From an uncultured Polaribacter sp. (GTDB lineage: Bacteria; Bacteroidota; Bacteroidia; Flavobacteriales; Flavobacteriaceae): 64,000 bases of DNA. The notes beneath the pieces were generated by a model, which searched no databases, had not been told where the DNA came from, and saw only the letters and a program-made list of their open reading frames with translations. A program made the translations under genes and the position numbers. The stretch is from the NCBI RefSeq assembly GCF_947501385.1, contig NZ_CANMVP010000006.1, positions 118,022 to 182,021 on the forward strand. Reading direction: 5' to 3'. Positions 32,388 through 42,258 of the stretch are shown piece by piece; the first letter of the stretch is position 1; each line of letters begins with the position of its first letter.

Positions 32388-35180
32388 ATGAAGACCGCTA
32401 TTTCTGAAGTAAATCCTAAAGAAAACATTATTATAAAAGGAGCAAAACTCCACAATTTAAAGAACATAGATGTTGTAATACCAAGAAACAAACTAGTTGT
32501 AATTACTGGACTTTCTGGATCTGGGAAGTCTTCTTTGGCTTTTGATACCTTGTATGCCGAAGGTCAAAGACGTTATGTAGAAAGTTTAAGTTCTTACGCC
32601 CGTCAATTTTTAGGAAAGCTACACAAGCCTAAAGTAGATTATATTAAAGGGATTGCACCAGCTATTGCAATTGAGCAAAAAGTAAATTCTACAAATCCAC
32701 GTTCTACGGTTGGAACATCCACAGAAATTTACGATTATATAAAATTATTGTTTGCTAGAGTTGGTAAAACCTACTCTCCTATTTCTGGAGACGAAGTTAA
32801 AAAAGACACCGTTTCTGATGTTGTAAACTTTATAAAAAAATACGAAGACAAGACAAAGCTTTTATTACTTGCGCCAATTGCAATTGATAAAAACAGAGAT
32901 TTAAAAACCGTTTTGCAAGTTTTAGAGCAACAAGGCTATGCACGTTTAAAATGGAATGACCAAGTATATAAAATTACAGATTTTCCACAGACAGCTTTTA
33001 AAAATGAGCCTTTATTTTTAGTGGTTGATAGAATCATTACCAAAGATGATGAAGATTTTTACAACCGTTTGGCAGATGCTATTCAGACGGCTTTTTTTGA
33101 AGGAAAAGGGAGTTGTTTTGTAGAAAACTTAGCAGATAATAAAGTAACTGAATTTAGCAATAAGTTTGCCCTAGATGGCATTACTTTCTTAGAACCGAAT
33201 ACACATTTATTCAGCTTTAACAATCCTTATGGCGCTTGCCCAACTTGTGAAGGTTATGGAAATGTTATTGGAATAGATAAAGATTTGGTAATTCCAAATA
33301 CAGGTTTATCTATTTTTGAAGATGCTATTTTTCCTTTTAAAACCCCATCCTATATACATTACAAAGAGAACTTAATCGAAGTTGCTTATAAATTTGATAT
33401 TCCTGTGCACAAACCTTGGTTTGAGCTAACAGCAAAACAGCAAGAATTGGTCTGGAATGGAAATAAGTCATTCAATGGAATTCAGCATTTTTTTACAGCT
33501 TTAGAAGAAAAAAGTTATAAAATTCAGAATCGCGTAATGCTTTCGCGTTACCGCGGAAAAACAAAATGTACCACTTGTAATGGCAAGCGTTTACGAGAAG
33601 AAACCAATTACGTAAAGATAAATAAGAAGAATATTTCAGATCTAGTGGCACTTCCGTTGGATGAATTGGCTGTTTTCTTCAAAAATTTAAAACTAGATAA
33701 ATACGAAGAAAAAATTGGGAAACGATTGCTGACAGAAATCAACAATAGATTACAATTTTTAACAAATGTTGGGTTGAATTATTTAACCATCAACAGAACT
33801 TCGAACACGCTTTCTGGCGGAGAAAGTCAGCGTATCAATTTGGCAACTTCTTTGGGAAGTTCTTTGGTAGGTTCGATGTATATTTTAGACGAACCTAGTA
33901 TTGGTTTGCATCCAAAAGATACAGAACGCTTAATTGGTGTTTTAAAAGATTTACGAGATTTAGGAAACACCGTTGTGGTGGTAGAACATGATGAAGACAT
34001 CATGAAAGAAGCAGATTACATTATCGATATTGGTCCTGAAGCGGGAACTTTTGGAGGTCATGTAGTTGCAGAAGGTAATTTTAAAGAAATTTTAAAATCA
34101 GATTCTTTAACTGCTAAATATTTAAATGATGATTTAAGAATTGAAGTCCCTACAAAACGGAGAACTTCAAAAAATAAGATTGAAATTATTGGCGCAAGAG
34201 AACACAATTTACAAAATATAGATGTTACATTTCCGCTGAATTCTCTCGCAGTTATTACTGGCGTTTCTGGTTCTGGAAAAAGTACCTTGGTTAAAAATAT
34301 CTTATATCCAACCATGCAGAAAAAACTGGCTGGTTATGGCGATAAAATCGGGCAACATACAGCTGTTAAAGGAAATTTTGATACTTTAAAACATGTAGAA
34401 TTTATCGATCAGAATCCTATTGGGCGTTCCTCTCGCTCCAATCCTGTTACTTATATAAAAGCTTATGACGATATTAGAGCGTTGTTTTCGAATCAGAAAT
34501 TAGCAAAAATTAGAAACTACAAACCAAAACACTTTTCTTTTAATGTAGAAGGCGGACGTTGCGAAGTTTGTAAAGGTGAAGGCGAAGTGACCATAGAAAT
34601 GCAATTTATGGCAGATGTACATTTAGAGTGCGATGTTTGTCATGGAAAACGTTTCAAAAAAGAAGTTTTAGAAATTAAGTTTGATGGAAAGTCAATTGAT
34701 GATATTTTAAACTTAACGATTGATGATGCTGTAGCATTTTTCTTAGAAAATTTGGTGACTAAAATTGCACAAAAACTACAACCCTTGCAAGACGTTGGTT
34801 TGGGGTATGTAAAATTAGGACAATCTTCTTCTACCCTTTCTGGTGGTGAAGCACAACGTATTAAATTGGCTTCCTTTTTAGTAAAAGGAAACACCAAAGA
34901 CAAAGCATTATTTATTTTTGATGAACCTACAACAGGATTGCATTTTCACGATATTAAAAAATTATTAGCAAGTTTTAATGCGTTAATTGAACGCGGACAT
35001 TCTATTGTAGTGATTGAACACAACATAGAACTCATAAAATGTGCAGATTATATTATTGATTTAGGTTTAGAAGGTGGAAAAAATGGAGGAAACCTTATTT
35101 TTCAAGGTACTCCAGAAGAACTAGCTAGGAATAAAGATTCCTATACTGCTAAATATTTGGCGGAGAAATTAAAGTTTTAG
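32388..35180 (+). CDS. uvrA: Excinuclease ABC subunit A
   Basis: 930 residues. Damage recognition in nucleotide excision repair. Two ABC modules: first Walker [11 protein letters not shown] (about 43-52) with signature LSGGESQRI (about 475), second Walker [11 protein letters not shown] (about 625) with signature LSGGEAQRI (about 818). The zinc-binding pairs [24 protein letters not shown] and CDVCHGKRF are intact. [14 protein letters not shown] and [14 protein letters not shown] are the Walker B strands. A TATTTTTG box ends only 4 bp before the ATG (32376-32383), so either the message is leaderless or the box is fortuitous. Confidence 0.98.
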   Translation: MKTAISEVNPKENIIIKGAKLHNLKNIDVVIPRNKLVVITGLSGSGKSSLAFDTLYAEGQRRYVESLSSYARQFLGKLHKPKVDYIKGIAPAIAIEQKVNSTNPRSTVGTSTEIYDYIKLLFARVGKTYSPISGDEVKKDTVSDVVNFIKKYEDKTKLLLLAPIAIDKNRDLKTVLQVLEQQGYARLKWNDQVYKITDFPQTAFKNEPLFLVVDRIITKDDEDFYNRLADAIQTAFFEGKGSCFVENLADNKVTEFSNKFALDGITFLEPNTHLFSFNNPYGACPTCEGYGNVIGIDKDLVIPNTGLSIFEDAIFPFKTPSYIHYKENLIEVAYKFDIPVHKPWFELTAKQQELVWNGNKSFNGIQHFFTALEEKSYKIQNRVMLSRYRGKTKCTTCNGKRLREETNYVKINKKNISDLVALPLDELAVFFKNLKLDKYEEKIGKRLLTEINNRLQFLTNVGLNYLTINRTSNTLSGGESQRINLATSLGSSLVGSMYILDEPSIGLHPKDTERLIGVLKDLRDLGNTVVVVEHDEDIMKEADYIIDIGPEAGTFGGHVVAEGNFKEILKSDSLTAKYLNDDLRIEVPTKRRTSKNKIEIIGAREHNLQNIDVTFPLNSLAVITGVSGSGKSTLVKNILYPTMQKKLAGYGDKIGQHTAVKGNFDTLKHVEFIDQNPIGRSSRSNPVTYIKAYDDIRALFSNQKLAKIRNYKPKHFSFNVEGGRCEVCKGEGEVTIEMQFMADVHLECDVCHGKRFKKEVLEIKFDGKSIDDILNLTIDDAVAFFLENLVTKIAQKLQPLQDVGLGYVKLGQSSSTLSGGEAQRIKLASFLVKGNTKDKALFIFDEPTTGLHFHDIKKLLASFNALIERGHSIVVIEHNIELIKCADYIIDLGLEGGKNGGNLIFQGTPEELARNKDSYTAKYLAEKLKF

Positions 35181-35290
35181 GTGTCTCCTCGAGCATTACT
35201 CAAATGAAAATACATTTTCATTGAAAGTAGCTAGCGAAGCTATCGAGAGGTTATTGCTATTAATTAGGTCTCGACTGCGCTCGACCAGAC
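35181..35290. repeat. GC-richer intergenic repeat unit after uvrA
   Basis: Contains CTCGAG-like segments (TCTCCTCGAG at 35184-35193, TATCGAGAGG near 35231-35240), a 9-bp perfect stem at 35203-35222 (AATGAAAAT / ATTTTCATT), and TCTCGACTGCGCTCGACC at 35270-35287. A 12-base stretch, CGCTCGACCAGA at 35278-35289, recurs inverted at 49761-49772. No ORF. It reads as a REP-like dispersed repeat and may also end uvrA transcripts. Confidence 0.6.
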
Positions 35291-35305
35291 ATAAAATTAT
35301 TGAAT

Positions 35306-36418
35306 ATGCTACATAACCTAACAGACAAACAGAAAGTAAATTGGGTAAGAATTACGGCTATGCTAGCTGTTTTGGTATTGATGTTATATGCCCCAAAATT
35401 ATGGATTAGCACAAAAGTATTTCCAGTAATTCCGTTGTTTGATTGGTTGCCAATTCCTACCAATCCTGTCGATTATATTTTAGCTGGTTTTTTCTTTCTC
35501 ATTCAAATTGTATATATTTTTCAGAATAAAAGATGGCAGGGTTGGTTGGTTCTTTTACTCTACCTCTATTTAGCTTTGGTAGATCAAAACAGGCTTCAAC
35601 CCTACTTTTACCAAAGTTTTTTAACCATTTTAGTTATTGAAATTTTCCCCAGAAAAACAGACTACAGAAAAATTTTGTATGCAGTTATTCTTATTTTTTT
35701 TGCCACCTATTTTTGGAGCGGAATTCAAAAATTAAACGAAGCCTTTTACATACAATGGTTGACTGCCTTAAACAAGCATTTTAGCTTTTTACCACAATGG
35801 TTTTTGGTTGCTTTTACATACGTCGTTCCTTGGTTAGAAGCTTTAATGGGTGTATGCTTACTATTTAATACCACCCGAAAATTCGGAGTAATTTTCATTT
35901 TAGGAATGCACGGAATTATTACCTTTCTACTATTTTATTTAGGTTATGGATACAATGTAGTTCCATGGAATATTCAGAATATGATTAGTGTTCCTATCAT
36001 TTTTTGGAACTTAAAAACAACAAATGCCTTTGAGTTTTTTACAAATTTTTTCAGCAAACAAAAAGTAATTGCTTTAATTTTTACCTTATTTCTTCCACTA
36101 GCCAATAATCTAACTGGTTTTTATGACAATTTGCTTTCCTTTCACTTTTTTACAGCAGATTTAAACTATTACAATGTTTTTATTAGTGAAGAATTAGAAG
36201 AAGTTTTGCCTGAGTATATAGAAGGTTTTTATCGTTTTGAAAAAGGAAAAACCTACATAAACATGAACGAATGGGCACAACATGACAACAAAGTATTGTT
36301 TTATCCTGAGGAAAGAATTATTAATTATATGGATACTTATTTGCGCTCTTTTGCTGAGAATCCAGAAAAAATAGGGTTGACTAAATTGGTTGTTTACAAT
36401 CAAGATTATAAGAATTAG
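35306..36418 (+). CDS. Polytopic membrane protein (HTTM/DoxX-like)
   Basis: 370 residues from the ATG at 35306. About eight hydrophobic helices, for example ITAMLAVLVLMLYAPKLWI, YILAGFFFLIQIVYIF, VAFTYVVPWLEALMGVCLLF and KVIALIFTLFLPLANNLTGF. The motif YFWSGIQKLNEAFY resembles the membrane core of HTTM/vitamin-K-carboxylase-like and DoxX-type proteins, but the match is loose. The last 75 residues are a soluble tail (FYRFEKGKTYINMNEWAQH). The function is unknown. It is monocistronic, ending in a strong shared terminator. Confidence 0.8.
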   Translation: MLHNLTDKQKVNWVRITAMLAVLVLMLYAPKLWISTKVFPVIPLFDWLPIPTNPVDYILAGFFFLIQIVYIFQNKRWQGWLVLLLYLYLALVDQNRLQPYFYQSFLTILVIEIFPRKTDYRKILYAVILIFFATYFWSGIQKLNEAFYIQWLTALNKHFSFLPQWFLVAFTYVVPWLEALMGVCLLFNTTRKFGVIFILGMHGIITFLLFYLGYGYNVVPWNIQNMISVPIIFWNLKTTNAFEFFTNFFSKQKVIALIFTLFLPLANNLTGFYDNLLSFHFFTADLNYYNVFISEELEEVLPEYIEGFYRFEKGKTYINMNEWAQHDNKVLFYPEERIINYMDTYLRSFAENPEKIGLTKLVVYNQDYKN

Positions 36419-36452
36419 AAAGGTCATTTAAACAAAAATTTAAATGACCTTT
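36419..36452. terminator. Bidirectional terminator between the membrane protein and hmuY
   Basis: A 14-bp perfect stem (AAAGGTCATTTAAA / TTTAAATGACCTTT) with a 6-base loop, starting at the base after the stop codon of the plus-strand gene. Convergent genes on both sides. Confidence 0.85.
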
Positions 36453-36477
36453 TCAACTTACAACTAAAAATAACTAA

Positions 36478-37104
36478 TTATTCTAAACTTTTATCTCCTG
36501 TATTTGGGTTATACACGTAATTAAATGTATAATACCTACCATTGTCTAGATTAGAAGTATCATTATCTTTATAATAGGACACTATTTCCATTTTTGCATA
36601 ATGACCATCATTTGTTTTTATAACAATGACTTTTCCAGCAATCGGACTAATCAAATTTGTTTGTCCATTATAAGTATACCAGCCATTTCCACTTCCTTTT
36701 GGTAAAGCATAAACTCCAGAAGCATCTTGACTAAAATTGGTATCTGCAGGTGCTTCTATAATACTTTCAAAAGTTCCTGATTCTAAAACCAAAGCGCCAT
36801 TTCCAGTTCTTTCTGGCTCATCAATCAACCCAATTTGGGTTCCTCCATTTACTAAAATTGTAGTTCCTCTTAAAGCAATATCCCAAGAATCATTTGTTAC
36901 AACTGTTCCCGTTTTAAAGCTAAATTTCGTAAAATCACCAGATTCTAAAGGTGGGTTTACGGTATAATCTGTAGTTACTGGCGCATGAATATTTATTGCA
37001 GTTGTAGATGTCACAGACTCTAAATCTGTTCTTTCATTATCATTACAAGAACTTACTACAACAGCTATAAAAACTATTACTAAAATTGATTTTAAATTTT
37101 TCAT
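36478..37104 (-). CDS. hmuY: HmuY family heme-binding lipoprotein
   Basis: 208 residues. Lipoprotein signal with lipobox VVVSSCNDN (lipidated Cys about 20), so it is anchored in the outer membrane. The body matches the HmuY family: FTKFSFKTGTVVTNDSWDIA with the SWDIALRG core, NGWYTYNG, and KVIVIKTNDGHYAKMEI near the end. HmuY captures heme, often from host or environmental proteins, and hands it to a TonB receptor. The receptor gene lies 41 bp upstream on the same strand, the classic HmuR/HmuY partnership. Heme ligands cannot be assigned by eye; His residues occur in INIHAPV and DGHYA. Confidence 0.88.
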   Translation of the reverse strand: MKNLKSILVIVFIAVVVSSCNDNERTDLESVTSTTAINIHAPVTTDYTVNPPLESGDFTKFSFKTGTVVTNDSWDIALRGTTILVNGGTQIGLIDEPERTGNGALVLESGTFESIIEAPADTNFSQDASGVYALPKGSGNGWYTYNGQTNLISPIAGKVIVIKTNDGHYAKMEIVSYYKDNDTSNLDNGRYYTFNYVYNPNTGDKSLE

Positions 37105-37145
37105 TTTTTTAAATTTAATTGAATATTACTACTTGTATTTATATG

Positions 37146-39194
37146 TTAAAAATTGAATCGAACTCGTGTATAAAAATTTCTTCCTAATAATAAAACGGCA
37201 TCATTATTTGCAAATGTTTCTTTGTTTATCAAACCCCTTTCATTAAAGAGATTATCAATACCTAATTGCACATTTATCAGCTTAAAAAAAGTTTTTGCTA
37301 TGGCAAAATTTACTTGAGTGTTTCCAGCAACAAAATCGTCGTAATTATCAATAATATTCTGACTATTATTTGTATCAAATAATGCATATTTACTTCTAAA
37401 AATAGCTCTTAAGTTTGCAGAAAAGTTCTGTGTTAAATTTTCATAAAATAATTTGGCGTTGGCAGTATGTTTAGATCTGTTTGATAACCCGAAGTAATCT
37501 TTTAATTTTAAAACTTCAGAAGATGATGAAGTGGTTCTTCTAAAGAAAATTTCACCTGATTTAATTCTTTGAATTTCTTCTTTATCTTTTGCTTCTAAAA
37601 ATTGGTATCCGCCAATAAATCTGAAATTGTCCAAAAATTTATAATTTACATCTAAAGTTAACCCTTGTGTAAAAACCTGATCTCTATTTTCAAAATAAAA
37701 AACAGATGTAGATGGATTTAAACCAGGTAAACTTCCTTGTAAGGCAACTGTATTGATTAAATCGTTAATATCATTTCTAAATCCGTTGATATTAATTTTT
37801 AAATTGGCTGTTGGTTTTATTTCAAACCCGAAATTATAACCAATCGAGTTTTCAGGGTTTAAATTTTTAGAAATCACTTGTACATTTGCTTCGTTTCCAT
37901 ACAATTCATGTAGAGTTCTAATTCCTAAAACTATATAACCTCCTGCACTATTGTTAAAGTTAAAGAAAAGTTGTCTAAAATCTGGCGCCTTAAATCCATA
38001 ACCAACAGAACCTTTTGTTGTTAACCAATCGTTAAGTTTATAATTTGTGGATATTTTAGGGCTAAAGGCAGACTTGTATTTGTTATGACTGTCAAACCTA
38101 GCGCCAATAACTGTATTCATCCTTTTTGTGGGGTGGAAATCATATTGTGCAAAAATATATTTTGCATGAAACGTTTCTTTATTATCAAAAAAAGTTCTGT
38201 CTAAAGCATCAAAATTAATTCCAACCCCTGTGTTTAAAGTACTATTTTCAAAATTTGTTACAGCTCTAATTTCTGGTCTAACCAAAGTTTGATTAAACAC
38301 TGATAACAACCCGTTAAACTGACTTTCTGTTGAAAATTTAGTTGTGTAAAATGTGTAATTTAGATTCCAGATGTCATTCACTTTATGTTGCAATTCTACA
38401 TTAAAATTCCAATCACTTTGCATATTTTTTTCAGTTTGTTCTTCAGAGAAATATCTTTGGGAGACTATTAAATTCAGTTGGTCAGAAAAATCATACGTTA
38501 ATTTTAAGCTTCCTGTGTAATTTTGATATGCTTCTGTCGTTTTAATTATAGTTTCTGGGCTTAAATCAAAACCACCACTTGAGTTTAAATTAATGCCTGC
38601 AACAACCCCAAACTTTTCTTTTCTATATAAAAAATTGGTATTTATATCTAATTCGTCTCTTGAACCAGCTCTTACAAAGTAACCAAGATCCCCTTTTAAA
38701 GTATTTTTTTTGATTTTTTCTGTGATGATATTTATAACGCCTCCCAAAGCTTCAGAACCATATAAAGACGAAGATGGGCCTTTTACAATTTCTATTTGTT
38801 TGATATTATTTACGCTAATTCTATTCAAATCTAGATTACCAGAACTTCTACCAATTAACGGAACTCCATCAATCATAATCATGATATATTCTGCTGATAA
38901 ACCTTGCATTTGAATACCCGTAAATCCACTTTGGTCAATTACAAAATTGATTCCTGTTTGCTCTAATAAAATATCTTTTAGTCTTGTTGTTCCCGATTTT
39001 TGTATTTGTTTTTTGGAAATTAAGGTTACAGGCATTGGTAAAGAAGATAGTTGTCTAATAGTTCTTGTCGCTGTAACCACTACTTCATCTAAAGTTTTCA
39101 CTTTAATAGAATCTTTCTTTATATTTTTTTCCTGACAAAGAGTTACCATATTAAAAAACAAAAAAAAGATACCACAAACTCTATTTAGAAACAT
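37146..39194 (-). CDS. hmuR: TonB-dependent receptor, HmuR-like
   Basis: 682 residues. Signal peptide at the N-terminus (NRVCGIFFLFFNMVTLCQ), then the TonB-box-like LDEVVVTATRTIRQLSSLP. The plug contains LKDILLEQTGINFVIDQSG, MIMIDGVPLIGRSSG and IEIVKGPSSSLYGSEALGGV. The rest is a barrel with the terminal strand FYTRVRFNF. The length and its coupling to HmuY suggest that it imports heme or iron across the outer membrane. It is the first gene of the minus-strand operon, with a good promoter overlapping a palindrome. The heme ligand is inferred from its partner only. Confidence 0.88.
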   Translation of the reverse strand: MFLNRVCGIFFLFFNMVTLCQEKNIKKDSIKVKTLDEVVVTATRTIRQLSSLPMPVTLISKKQIQKSGTTRLKDILLEQTGINFVIDQSGFTGIQMQGLSAEYIMIMIDGVPLIGRSSGNLDLNRISVNNIKQIEIVKGPSSSLYGSEALGGVINIITEKIKKNTLKGDLGYFVRAGSRDELDINTNFLYRKEKFGVVAGINLNSSGGFDLSPETIIKTTEAYQNYTGSLKLTYDFSDQLNLIVSQRYFSEEQTEKNMQSDWNFNVELQHKVNDIWNLNYTFYTTKFSTESQFNGLLSVFNQTLVRPEIRAVTNFENSTLNTGVGINFDALDRTFFDNKETFHAKYIFAQYDFHPTKRMNTVIGARFDSHNKYKSAFSPKISTNYKLNDWLTTKGSVGYGFKAPDFRQLFFNFNNSAGGYIVLGIRTLHELYGNEANVQVISKNLNPENSIGYNFGFEIKPTANLKININGFRNDINDLINTVALQGSLPGLNPSTSVFYFENRDQVFTQGLTLDVNYKFLDNFRFIGGYQFLEAKDKEEIQRIKSGEIFFRRTTSSSSEVLKLKDYFGLSNRSKHTANAKLFYENLTQNFSANLRAIFRSKYALFDTNNSQNIIDNYDDFVAGNTQVNFAIAKTFFKLINVQLGIDNLFNERGLINKETFANNDAVLLLGRNFYTRVRFNF

Positions 39195-39210
39195 TCTTAA
39201 TAATTTTCGA

Positions 39211-39237
39211 CAAATATATATCCTTATTTTTATTCAA
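39211..39237 (-). promoter_or_regulatory. Promoter of the hmuR-hmuY operon
   Basis: On the minus strand TTG (39235-39237), 16 bp, TATATTTG (39211-39218), then 16 bp to the ATG. The boxes match the Bacteroidota consensus; the spacing is one base under the usual range. Confidence 0.6.
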
Positions 39238-39247
39238 TCTAAATAAA
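39229..39247. promoter_or_regulatory. Candidate metal-regulator (Fur-type) palindrome
   Basis: A 19-bp imperfect palindrome, TTTATT at one end and AATAAA at the other, with 7 of 9 pairs matching. It covers the -33 box of hmuR and sits between the two divergent iron/heme operons, where a Fur-like repressor would act. The regulator is inferred from position and AT-rich form. Confidence 0.4.
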
Positions 39248-39252
39248 TTTTA

Positions 39253-39260
39253 TATTTTTG
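39253..39260 (+). promoter_or_regulatory. -7 box of the DUF6607-to-reductase operon
   Basis: TATTTTTG matches TAnnTTTG and lies 32 bp before the ATG at 39293. No TTG at -33. It is a few bases from the palindrome at 39229-39247. Confidence 0.45.
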
Positions 39261-39292
39261 TAAAAAATTTTATATTTTAAATAAATCATATA

Positions 39293-40195
39293 ATGAAAAA
39301 ATTATTATTAGGAAGCTTTTTAATTTTTACAGCTATTTCAGTAAATGCTCAAAACAAAAAAACAAAAGATAAAAATGCCATTAAAGAAATGTGTGGTTGT
39401 TTTGAAGTAACTTTTAGTTTTGCAGAAACCTTTAATTATAGTAAAGATTCGACTTACAAACCCTCAAAAACAAAAATAGATAAAGGTTTAGAATGGGCTG
39501 GTTTAATTACAGATGATAAAAATAAAATTTCTATCCAGCATATACTACAAGTTGGCAATCCTGCAAAACCTATGATTATAAAACATTGGCGACAGGACTG
39601 GTTATATGAAAACACCCATTTCTACAGGTACAATGGAGATAATAATTGGACATTTGAGAAAAAGGATCAAAAAAGTGTAAAAAAACAATGGACACAAAAA
39701 GTATATCAAGTAGATGATAGTCCACGTTATGAAGGTTCAGGAACTTGGGTGCATGTAGACGGAAAAAGCTATTGGGAAAATGAAACAACTGCACCGTTAC
39801 CAAGAAGAGAATACACCAAAAGAAGTGACTACAATATTACTTTAAGAGGAAATAGACACGAAATTACAAACTATGGTTGGGTACACGACCAAGACAATAG
39901 TAAAATAATACGTGAAGCTGGAAAAGAAGATGTAGTTATTGCCAACGAAAAAGGCTACAATACCTACAAAAAAGTAGCTGATATTAGATGTAAAGCTGCT
40001 AAAGATTGGTGGATTGCAAATACCAATAAATGGCAATTGGTTAGAAGCAAATGGGATGAAGTGTATGAAAGAAATACGAATTTGACATTAGCAACTAAAG
40101 TTGATAACAAACCTCTTTACAAACATTTATTCTCGGATAAAGTTACTGCAGCAAAGGAAATGAATGCAATTATTGAATCTTTTGTAAAAAAATAA
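39293..40195 (+). CDS. DUF6607 family secreted protein
   Basis: 300 residues. Signal peptide MKKLLLGSFLIFTAISVNAQ. The mature part has IKEMCGCFEVTFSFAETFNY, MIIKHWRQDWLYEN, YEGSGTWVHVDGKSYWENET and LPRREYTKRSDYN. I recall this pattern as DUF6607, a family of unknown function often found near iron-uptake genes in Bacteroidota. It is rich in Trp and charged residues and probably periplasmic or surface-exposed. It is the first gene of the operon divergent from hmuR, so a role in heme or iron handling is inferred from context only. Confidence 0.78.
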   Translation: MKKLLLGSFLIFTAISVNAQNKKTKDKNAIKEMCGCFEVTFSFAETFNYSKDSTYKPSKTKIDKGLEWAGLITDDKNKISIQHILQVGNPAKPMIIKHWRQDWLYENTHFYRYNGDNNWTFEKKDQKSVKKQWTQKVYQVDDSPRYEGSGTWVHVDGKSYWENETTAPLPRREYTKRSDYNITLRGNRHEITNYGWVHDQDNSKIIREAGKEDVVIANEKGYNTYKKVADIRCKAAKDWWIANTNKWQLVRSKWDEVYERNTNLTLATKVDNKPLYKHLFSDKVTAAKEMNAIIESFVKK

Positions 40196-40199
40196 TGTG

Positions 40200-41672
40200 A
40201 TGAAAAACCTGCCATTTTCGATATTCATTGCGTTCAATTTTTTCGCTTTCGCCCAAAAAGAAAATATTTTTCATGATAGAGATTTTTGGAAAACAAATCC
40301 AACAATAGAAATCATAGATCAGAAAATTTCTGAAGGAAATGATATTTCTGCTTTAAATAAGAATGCTTTTGATGCTGTTGTCTATGCTATTTTAGAAAAC
40401 GTAGAGAATAAAACCATAAAATATATATTGTCCAAACCTGGAAATGATGTAAATAAAAAAACACATGATGGTAGAACCTATATTTTTTGGGCTGCCTACA
40501 GAGACAATGTAGAAATGATGAAATTTGTGTTTTCAAAAGGTGCAAAAACAGACATTGTTGATACGCATGGAAACACATTTTTAAATTTTGCGGCTTCAAC
40601 TGGTCAATTAGATCAAGAATTGTACGATTATTCTTTTGAAATTGGAGCGGATATTAAGACAGAAAAAAATCATGAGGGTGCAAATGCACTATTATTAGTT
40701 GCTCCGTACATTAAAAACTATAAAACTGTAAAATATTTTGTGTCAAAAGGAGCATCTTTAGAGGATAAAGACAATATTGGAAATGGTATTTTTGAATATG
40801 TAGCCAAAGGTGGAAATACGGCTTTATTGAAAACATTGCTAAAAAATGGAGTAAAAAAAGGAAAAAATGCAATGATTTTTGCAAGTCAAGGTTTGCGAAG
40901 AAAGAAAAATACTTTAGAAACGTATCAATTTTTAGAAAGTTTGGGCGTACAACCAAATATAGTTGATAAAAAAGACAGAAATCCATTGCATGCAATTGCC
41001 TACAATAGTAAAGATCTATCAATTTATAACTACTTTATTAAGAAAGGTGTTGCTGTAAATTTACAAGACAAAGGTGGAGATTCTCCTTTTATGAATGCTG
41101 CAAATAACAATACCTTAGAAGTTGTGAAATTTTTATCTAAATATGTAAAAAATATCAATTTGGAAAATGAAAATGGTCGTTCAGCATTAGCGATGGCAGT
41201 GAGTAGAAACACTATTGATGTTGTAAAATTTCTAATAGAAAAAGGTGCAGACATCAACACTAAAGATAAAGATGGAAATACACTTTCATACTATGCAATC
41301 AATAATTTTAAACCGAATAATACAGAGAGATTTGAAGCCAAATTAAAACTATTACAAGAAAATGGTTTGGTTATCAATGAGCTTCAAAATTCTGAAAACA
41401 CATTGCTTCATATTGCTACGCAAAAAAATAATTTAGCATTACTTAAAAGATTATCAACTTTTAATATTGATGTAAATGCAATAAATAAAGAAAATTTGTC
41501 AGCATTACAAATTGCTGCTATGACTGCAAAAGATGATAAAATAATGAAATATTTATTAAATATTGGTGCAGATAAAAGTGTAAAAACAGATTTTGATGAA
41601 ACGGTATATGATTTGGCATCAGAAAATGAATTGCTACAAAAACAAAGCATCAATATTTCTTACTTAAAATAA
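40200..41672 (+). CDS. Secreted ankyrin-repeat protein
   Basis: 490 residues from the ATG at 40200 (a GTG sits one codon upstream). Signal peptide MKNLPFSIFIAFNFFAFAQ. About ten ankyrin repeats follow, visible as DGRTYIFWAAYRDNVEMMKF, HGNTFLNFAASTGQLDQELY, GDSPFMNAANNNTLEVVKFL, NGRSALAMAVSRNTIDVVKF, DGNTLSYYAINNF and NLSALQIAAMTAKDDKIMKY. Ankyrin arrays bind proteins, so it may scaffold or protect a partner in the periplasm. It lies 4 bp after the DUF6607 gene. Periplasmic ankyrin proteins near catalases and iron genes are known in other bacteria; the partner here is unknown. Confidence 0.88.
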   Translation: MKNLPFSIFIAFNFFAFAQKENIFHDRDFWKTNPTIEIIDQKISEGNDISALNKNAFDAVVYAILENVENKTIKYILSKPGNDVNKKTHDGRTYIFWAAYRDNVEMMKFVFSKGAKTDIVDTHGNTFLNFAASTGQLDQELYDYSFEIGADIKTEKNHEGANALLLVAPYIKNYKTVKYFVSKGASLEDKDNIGNGIFEYVAKGGNTALLKTLLKNGVKKGKNAMIFASQGLRRKKNTLETYQFLESLGVQPNIVDKKDRNPLHAIAYNSKDLSIYNYFIKKGVAVNLQDKGGDSPFMNAANNNTLEVVKFLSKYVKNINLENENGRSALAMAVSRNTIDVVKFLIEKGADINTKDKDGNTLSYYAINNFKPNNTERFEAKLKLLQENGLVINELQNSENTLLHIATQKNNLALLKRLSTFNIDVNAINKENLSALQIAAMTAKDDKIMKYLLNIGADKSVKTDFDETVYDLASENELLQKQSINISYLK

Positions 41673-41682
41673 AATTTCAAAA

Positions 41683-42177
41683 ATGAAAACAAGAAAATTA
41701 ATTATAGTTATTCCAATTTTTATAATGCTGATTTGTGTTTTGTACAGTTTTAAAAAACACAGTGAAAGTTCAGCGTATAAATGCATGATTCAAATGAAGA
41801 ATTATACAGGTGAAGGCGCGTATGTTATCATCTCTTTGCTGAATCCAAACGGTAATTATGAAGAAACATTATATGTGCAAGGAGATGATGATGAATGGTA
41901 TTTTGATATTACAGAATGGTGGAATTTTCAAGGAAAAAAGCGTGTAGATATAGATGCGATTACTGGGGCAACAATTAGTGGAGGACAAAGAACTATTAGC
42001 ATTATTAAAATTGATAATGAAAAAATAGACAAGGGATATAAAATCCGTTTTGAAACTGCTGTTGAAGACCAAGAATACCATAAAGATGATGTTGAGTTTG
42101 AATTAACATCAGGAAACGTAAAGTCTAAAATTGAAGGAAAAGGGTTTATTCGCTATGTAAGAATGATACCACAATAA
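41683..42177 (+). CDS. DUF2271 domain protein, membrane-anchored
   Basis: 164 residues. An N-terminal hydrophobic helix (LIIVIPIFIMLICVLYSF) anchors it in the inner membrane or acts as an uncleaved signal. The rest contains AYKCMIQMKNYTGEGAYVII, LYVQGDDDEWYFDITEWWNF and DAITGATISGGQRTI, which I recognise as the DUF2271 pattern with its conserved DAxTGAT-xxG segment. In other bacteria DUF2271 genes sit beside PepSY membrane proteins and TonB receptors of iron uptake, as here. Biochemical function unknown. It lies 10 bp after the ankyrin gene and 81 bp before the reductase gene. Confidence 0.82.
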   Translation: MKTRKLIIVIPIFIMLICVLYSFKKHSESSAYKCMIQMKNYTGEGAYVIISLLNPNGNYEETLYVQGDDDEWYFDITEWWNFQGKKRVDIDAITGATISGGQRTISIIKIDNEKIDKGYKIRFETAVEDQEYHKDDVEFELTSGNVKSKIEGKGFIRYVRMIPQ

Positions 42178-42258
42178 AAGTAAAAGGTACTAATTTCACA
42201 AATTAATACAGAATTTATTTGTGTTGGTATATGAAATACGTCTCAAAAAAATATATAA

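Noticed and set aside
40387..41022. Minus-strand reading frames inside the ankyrin gene
   Set aside because: They are antisense shadows of clear ankyrin repeats and have no start signal or family resemblance.
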